Assembly: GCA_023453125.1 (NCBI GenBank)
Contig: JAEXUB010000221.1
Span: 1-10,026 of the forward strand
Length of the DNA stretch: 10,026 bases
Source: Bacteroidota bacterium
GTDB taxonomy: Bacteria; Bacteroidota; Ignavibacteria; Ignavibacteriales; Melioribacteraceae
Direction of reading: 5' to 3'
Translations under genes and position numbers: made by a program
The notes under the pieces: generated by a model
Told to the model about the DNA's origin: nothing
Database searches by the model: none
Seen by the model: the letters and a program-made list of their open reading frames with translations, nothing else
In this document: positions 7,829-10,026 of the stretch, piece after piece
Layout: the number at the start of each line of letters is the position of its first letter
Position numbering within the stretch: position 1 is the stretch's first letter

Positions 7829-7840
7829 TATTTATAAATA
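7829..7840 (-). promoter_or_regulatory. 12-bp perfect AT palindrome, possible -10 or operator
   Basis: TATTTATAAATA is its own reverse complement and sits one base away from the inverted repeat at 7804-7827. It contains TATAAA, which could serve as a -10 element for a promoter driving the receptor gene; no clear -35 or Bacteroidota TAnnTTTG element was found. A near copy with one extra central base is at 113-125 in front of the last gene. Confidence 0.3.
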
Positions 7841-7857
7841 GTATTTTCATTGCCTTG

Positions 7858-8721
7858 TTACTTTTCATCTATCGTGTTTTTCTGAGCTTTTGTTATATCC
7901 TTAAGATCTTTGAGCATTTTAGTGGCTACCGACTTGTTTTTAAGAGCGCATTCGGTCGTAATCGCATTTATCAATACCGATATAGCTGCAAATGAATTTG
8001 TAAAAAGCATGTTTTCGCTTTTAACTATAAGGCTGATATCGGAATGGATTGATATTGGAGAGGATTTTTTATTTGTTATTGCAATAACCTTTAACTTCTT
8101 TTCCTTTGCAAATTTCACCGCTTCAATAGTGGTTTTTGAATATGGGGGAAATGATAGTGCAATTACCAGATCCTTTTCATTTAAAAACAGCATCTGCTCC
8201 ATAAAGGTTGAACTGTTATTTGTGAATGCTGAAGAAAATTTTGCAACCTGATTAAGCTGATAAGAAATAATCTGTGCCAAAAGGTGTGAAATTCCCAATC
8301 CCATAGTAAAAACACGGTCCGACTTAAGAATGTAGTCTACAACTTTTTTAAAGCTGTCCCTGTCATTTAAGTAGAGAGTTTCATTTATGTTTGAAATGTC
8401 CTGGTTAGCTACAGAGGTAAGGGTATCCTCTTTGAATTTTGTCTGGTCGATTAAGGGGAAGACCTCTTTCTGCTCCATTCTGTTTTGAAACGATGATACA
8501 ATTTCGTTCCTCATTTCGGAGTAGCCAGAAAAGCCGATTCTCTGTGCAAATCTAACAATAGCTGCAACGTTTGAAGATGTTGCCTCGGCTGCTTCCTGCA
8601 CATTAAGGAAAACCATTTTATCGATATTTTCAAGATAGTACTCTGCAATTTTCTGCTGGTTTTTCGGAAGCTTATCGTAATGAAGTCTTATTCTTTCTTT
8701 AAATTTTCTGTGGCTTATCAT
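7858..8721 (-). CDS. RpiR/MurR-family transcriptional regulator (HTH plus SIS domain)
   Basis: 287 residues, the usual family length. Residues 1-77 form the HTH_6 DNA-binding domain: the helix pair at about 38-60 (VQEAAEATSSNVAAIVRFAQ) followed by the family-typical RIGFSGYSEMR. Residues about 120-255 form a SIS domain with the loop MGLGISH (140-146), then IALSFPPYS (187-195) and KLKVIAITN (209-217). SIS domains of this family sense small phosphorylated or related metabolites and switch the dimer on inverted-repeat operators. The ligand-loop residues here are FPPYSKTT and not the common S-G-x-T, so the effector is probably not a plain sugar phosphate. It lies 21 bases after the carrier gene and directly before the receptor gene, so it probably controls this locus. 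A TTG at 8736 would add five residues, but the AAGGAG it contains is ideally placed (six bases) for the ATG at 8721. Confidence 0.92.
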   Translation of the reverse strand: MISHRKFKERIRLHYDKLPKNQQKIAEYYLENIDKMVFLNVQEAAEATSSNVAAIVRFAQRIGFSGYSEMRNEIVSSFQNRMEQKEVFPLIDQTKFKEDTLTSVANQDISNINETLYLNDRDSFKKVVDYILKSDRVFTMGLGISHLLAQIISYQLNQVAKFSSAFTNNSSTFMEQMLFLNEKDLVIALSFPPYSKTTIEAVKFAKEKKLKVIAITNKKSSPISIHSDISLIVKSENMLFTNSFAAISVLINAITTECALKNKSVATKMLKDLKDITKAQKNTIDEK

Positions 8722-8727
8722 TTTATA

Positions 8728-8733
8728 CTCCTT
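8728..8733 (-). promoter_or_regulatory. Ribosome binding site that sets the regulator start
   Basis: AAGGAG on the minus strand, six bases before the ATG ending at 8721. Its position inside the short extension that starts with TTG at 8736 makes the ATG the better start. It lies in the 21-base gap to the carrier gene, so the two are probably read from one message. Confidence 0.75.
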
Positions 8734-8742
8734 CAATAAATT

Positions 8743-10026
8743 TTAATAGTTAAAGAAAAATGGGGGAATAAGAAGTAAAAGCGCCAGAATTAAGAAGAAA
8801 ATCTGAGCAGGCAGCATCCATTTAAACCATTTTTCCCATGGAATCCCGGCTAATCCGAGAACTCCCATTGTTACTCCGCTGGTTGGGAGTATTGGATTTA
8901 TCCAACCTTCGCCGAACTGAAATGCCAAAACCGCTATCTGTCTTGAAACCCCAATTACGTCTGCAAGAGGAGCCATTACCGGCATGGTGAGCATTGCCTG
9001 CCCGGATGCAGAATGTACAAAGAAATTTATTACCCCCTGCATAACAAACATTGCCTGGGCAGCCAGAACGGGATGAAGGCTTTCAATAATTCCGCTTACA
9101 CTGAAGAGCATTGTATCCATAATTTTTCCGTCCTGCGCAATTATCAGTATTCCCCTGGCGCAGCCAATAATAAGGGCAACACCGACCATATCTTTTGCAC
9201 CATCCTTAAATGCCTCGGTAATTTCCGATGTCTTCAGTTTTCCTGCAATTCCGGCCATTATACCAAGAGCAAGAAAGAGCGCCCCAAGTTCGGTTATATA
9301 CCAGTTGAATTTGAGTATTCCTACAATTAGAATGACCATTGCGGCGGCAAATGAGAAAAGAACAAGTTTATGACTGAATAAAAATTCTCCGGCAATGCTG
9401 TTATCCAAGTGCATTTTATGTTTTCTTTCAGAATCGAGTTTATACATCGGGCTTTTTTCAGGATTCTTTTTAATCCTCTTGGCATAGAGCATAATAAAAA
9501 CTATCATGCATACGGTGCTTATTACCCAGATAATTATCCTGTAACCAAGCCCGCTGTATAAAGGCACCTCGGCAATACTTTGAGCAATTCCTACAGTAAA
9601 CGGGTTCAGCGTTGAGCCGGCAAATCCTGCCGCTGTACCCAAAAACGGAATAGCAGTCCCCACTATTGAATCGTATCCCATAGAATAGGACAGCGGAATG
9701 AAAATCAGAATGAAAGGAAGCGTTTCTTCAGCACTTCCGAAAATACTTCCGGCTGCTGAGAAGATTGTCATTGTAACAGGTATAAAATACTTTTCAAGGT
9801 GAGGCTTCTTTGAAAAGGTGTAAGCCATTCTCTGGACCGACACCATTATAGCACCGGTTTTCTGGATAACACTGAAAGCCCCTCCAATTATGAAAAGGAA
9901 ACCGATTATTGTTGCCGCCTGAGCAAAACCTTTTAATGGAGACATTAATAATGCACCAACTCCCTGTGGTGAGTTTTGTACATATTTAAAGGACCCGGGC
10001 ATAACCAGTGTTTTCCCTTCCTTAAC
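8743..10026 (-). CDS. YfcC/DcuC-superfamily carrier, possibly a basic amino acid antiporter (N-terminus outside window)
   Basis: 427 residues are visible, with about ten hydrophobic segments. The frame stays open to the window edge: eight codons (VKEGKTLV) precede the ATG at 10002 and continue the family's N-terminal pattern ('..GkT.vmPGsf..v'), so that ATG is internal and the true start is outside. Family marks, numbered within the fragment: the segment GFLFIIGGAFSVIQKTGA near 42-59, GSAEETLPF at 97-105, NFFVHSASGQAMLTMP near 334-349, and QFGEGWINPILPTSGVTMG near 370-388, the last two being the paired re-entrant signature typical of YfcC proteins. Relatives include the ArcD-type basic amino acid antiporters and proteins beside peptidase genes; true substrates are mostly untested. 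It is first in the visible cluster and 21 bases before the regulator gene. With a secreted cyanophycinase-like enzyme downstream, uptake of arginine or beta-Asp-Arg is an attractive inference. A dicarboxylate substrate is the alternative. Confidence 0.88.
   Translation of the reverse strand, partial: VKEGKTLVMPGSFKYVQNSPQGVGALLMSPLKGFAQAATIIGFLFIIGGAFSVIQKTGAIMVSVQRMAYTFSKKPHLEKYFIPVTMTIFSAAGSIFGSAEETLPFILIFIPLSYSMGYDSIVGTAIPFLGTAAGFAGSTLNPFTVGIAQSIAEVPLYSGLGYRIIIWVISTVCMIVFIMLYAKRIKKNPEKSPMYKLDSERKHKMHLDNSIAGEFLFSHKLVLFSFAAAMVILIVGILKFNWYITELGALFLALGIMAGIAGKLKTSEITEAFKDGAKDMVGVALIIGCARGILIIAQDGKIMDTMLFSVSGIIESLHPVLAAQAMFVMQGVINFFVHSASGQAMLTMPVMAPLADVIGVSRQIAVLAFQFGEGWINPILPTSGVTMGVLGLAGIPWEKWFKWMLPAQIFFLILALLLLIPPFFFNY

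Noticed and set aside
7804..7840. Hairpin as a rho-independent terminator
   Set aside because: On the strand carrying the genes the stem is not followed by a T-run; on the other strand the T-run is broken and no gene ends there.
7910..8251. 113-codon hydrophobic-looking open frame on the plus strand
   Set aside because: Antisense to the regulator's SIS domain; the hydrophobic look comes from reading the opposite strand of Lys/Glu-rich codons.
8722..8736. TTG ending at 8736 as the regulator start
   Set aside because: The extension contains the AAGGAG site placed six bases from the ATG at 8721.
8743..10002. ATG ending at 10002 as the start of the carrier gene
   Set aside because: The frame is open for eight more codons to the window edge, those codons fit the family pattern, and the fragment lacks the expected first membrane segment, so the start is outside.

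Overview
The window looks like a piece of a chromosome from the Ignavibacteria/Melioribacter part of the Bacteroidota-Chlorobi group. The evidence is a C-terminal type IX secretion (T9SS) sorting domain with the signature NYPNPFNP followed by a GREI..L / GIY pattern, a PorV/PorQ-type outer-membrane protein, a TonB-dependent receptor with an N-terminal carboxypeptidase-regulatory-like domain, and strong purine-rich Shine-Dalgarno sites (AAGGAG, GGGAGG, GGAGGA). No RNA gene, insertion sequence, CRISPR array or prophage gene was seen. Genes fill almost everything; the longest gap is about 80 bases.

All seven genes lie on the minus strand, so the transcription order runs from high to low coordinates. 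They are: a YfcC/ArcD-type inner-membrane carrier, cut by the window edge (8743-10026); an RpiR/MurR-family regulator (7858-8721); an 80-base gap with a 7-bp inverted repeat and a 12-bp AT palindrome; a TonB-dependent receptor (5243-7777); a large secreted protein with a C-terminal sorting-like domain (3268-5196); a PorV/PorQ-family barrel protein (2236-3249); a secreted two-domain S51 peptidase of the cyanophycinase family with a T9SS tail (146-2230); and the first 32 codons of another exported protein (1-96). Gaps are 21, 80, 46, 18, 5 and 49 bases with no convincing terminator, so one operon, or two units split at the 80-base gap, is likely.

Read together, the genes look like a 'degrade outside, import, carry inward, sense' locus built like a polysaccharide utilisation locus but aimed at a peptide polymer. 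The proposed substrate is cyanophycin, an Arg-substituted poly-Asp, or a similar isopeptide. The secreted S51 enzyme would cut it at the cell surface, the PorV-like protein could help display the enzyme through T9SS, the receptor would import the dipeptides, the YfcC/ArcD-type carrier would move basic amino acids or dipeptides across the inner membrane, and the RpiR protein would regulate. No SusD is present. The assignment to cyanophycin is inference; the protein families are well supported.

The most interesting single gene is the S51 enzyme. Its first domain keeps the nucleophile Ser160, His207 and three pocket arginines, but has Ala at the position that by alignment should carry the catalytic Glu. 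A second, previously unremarked stretch (about residues 318-560) reads as a decayed tandem copy of the same fold, with the nucleophile replaced by Ala. Two gene starts were moved from the longest open frame to ATGs with proper Shine-Dalgarno sites.
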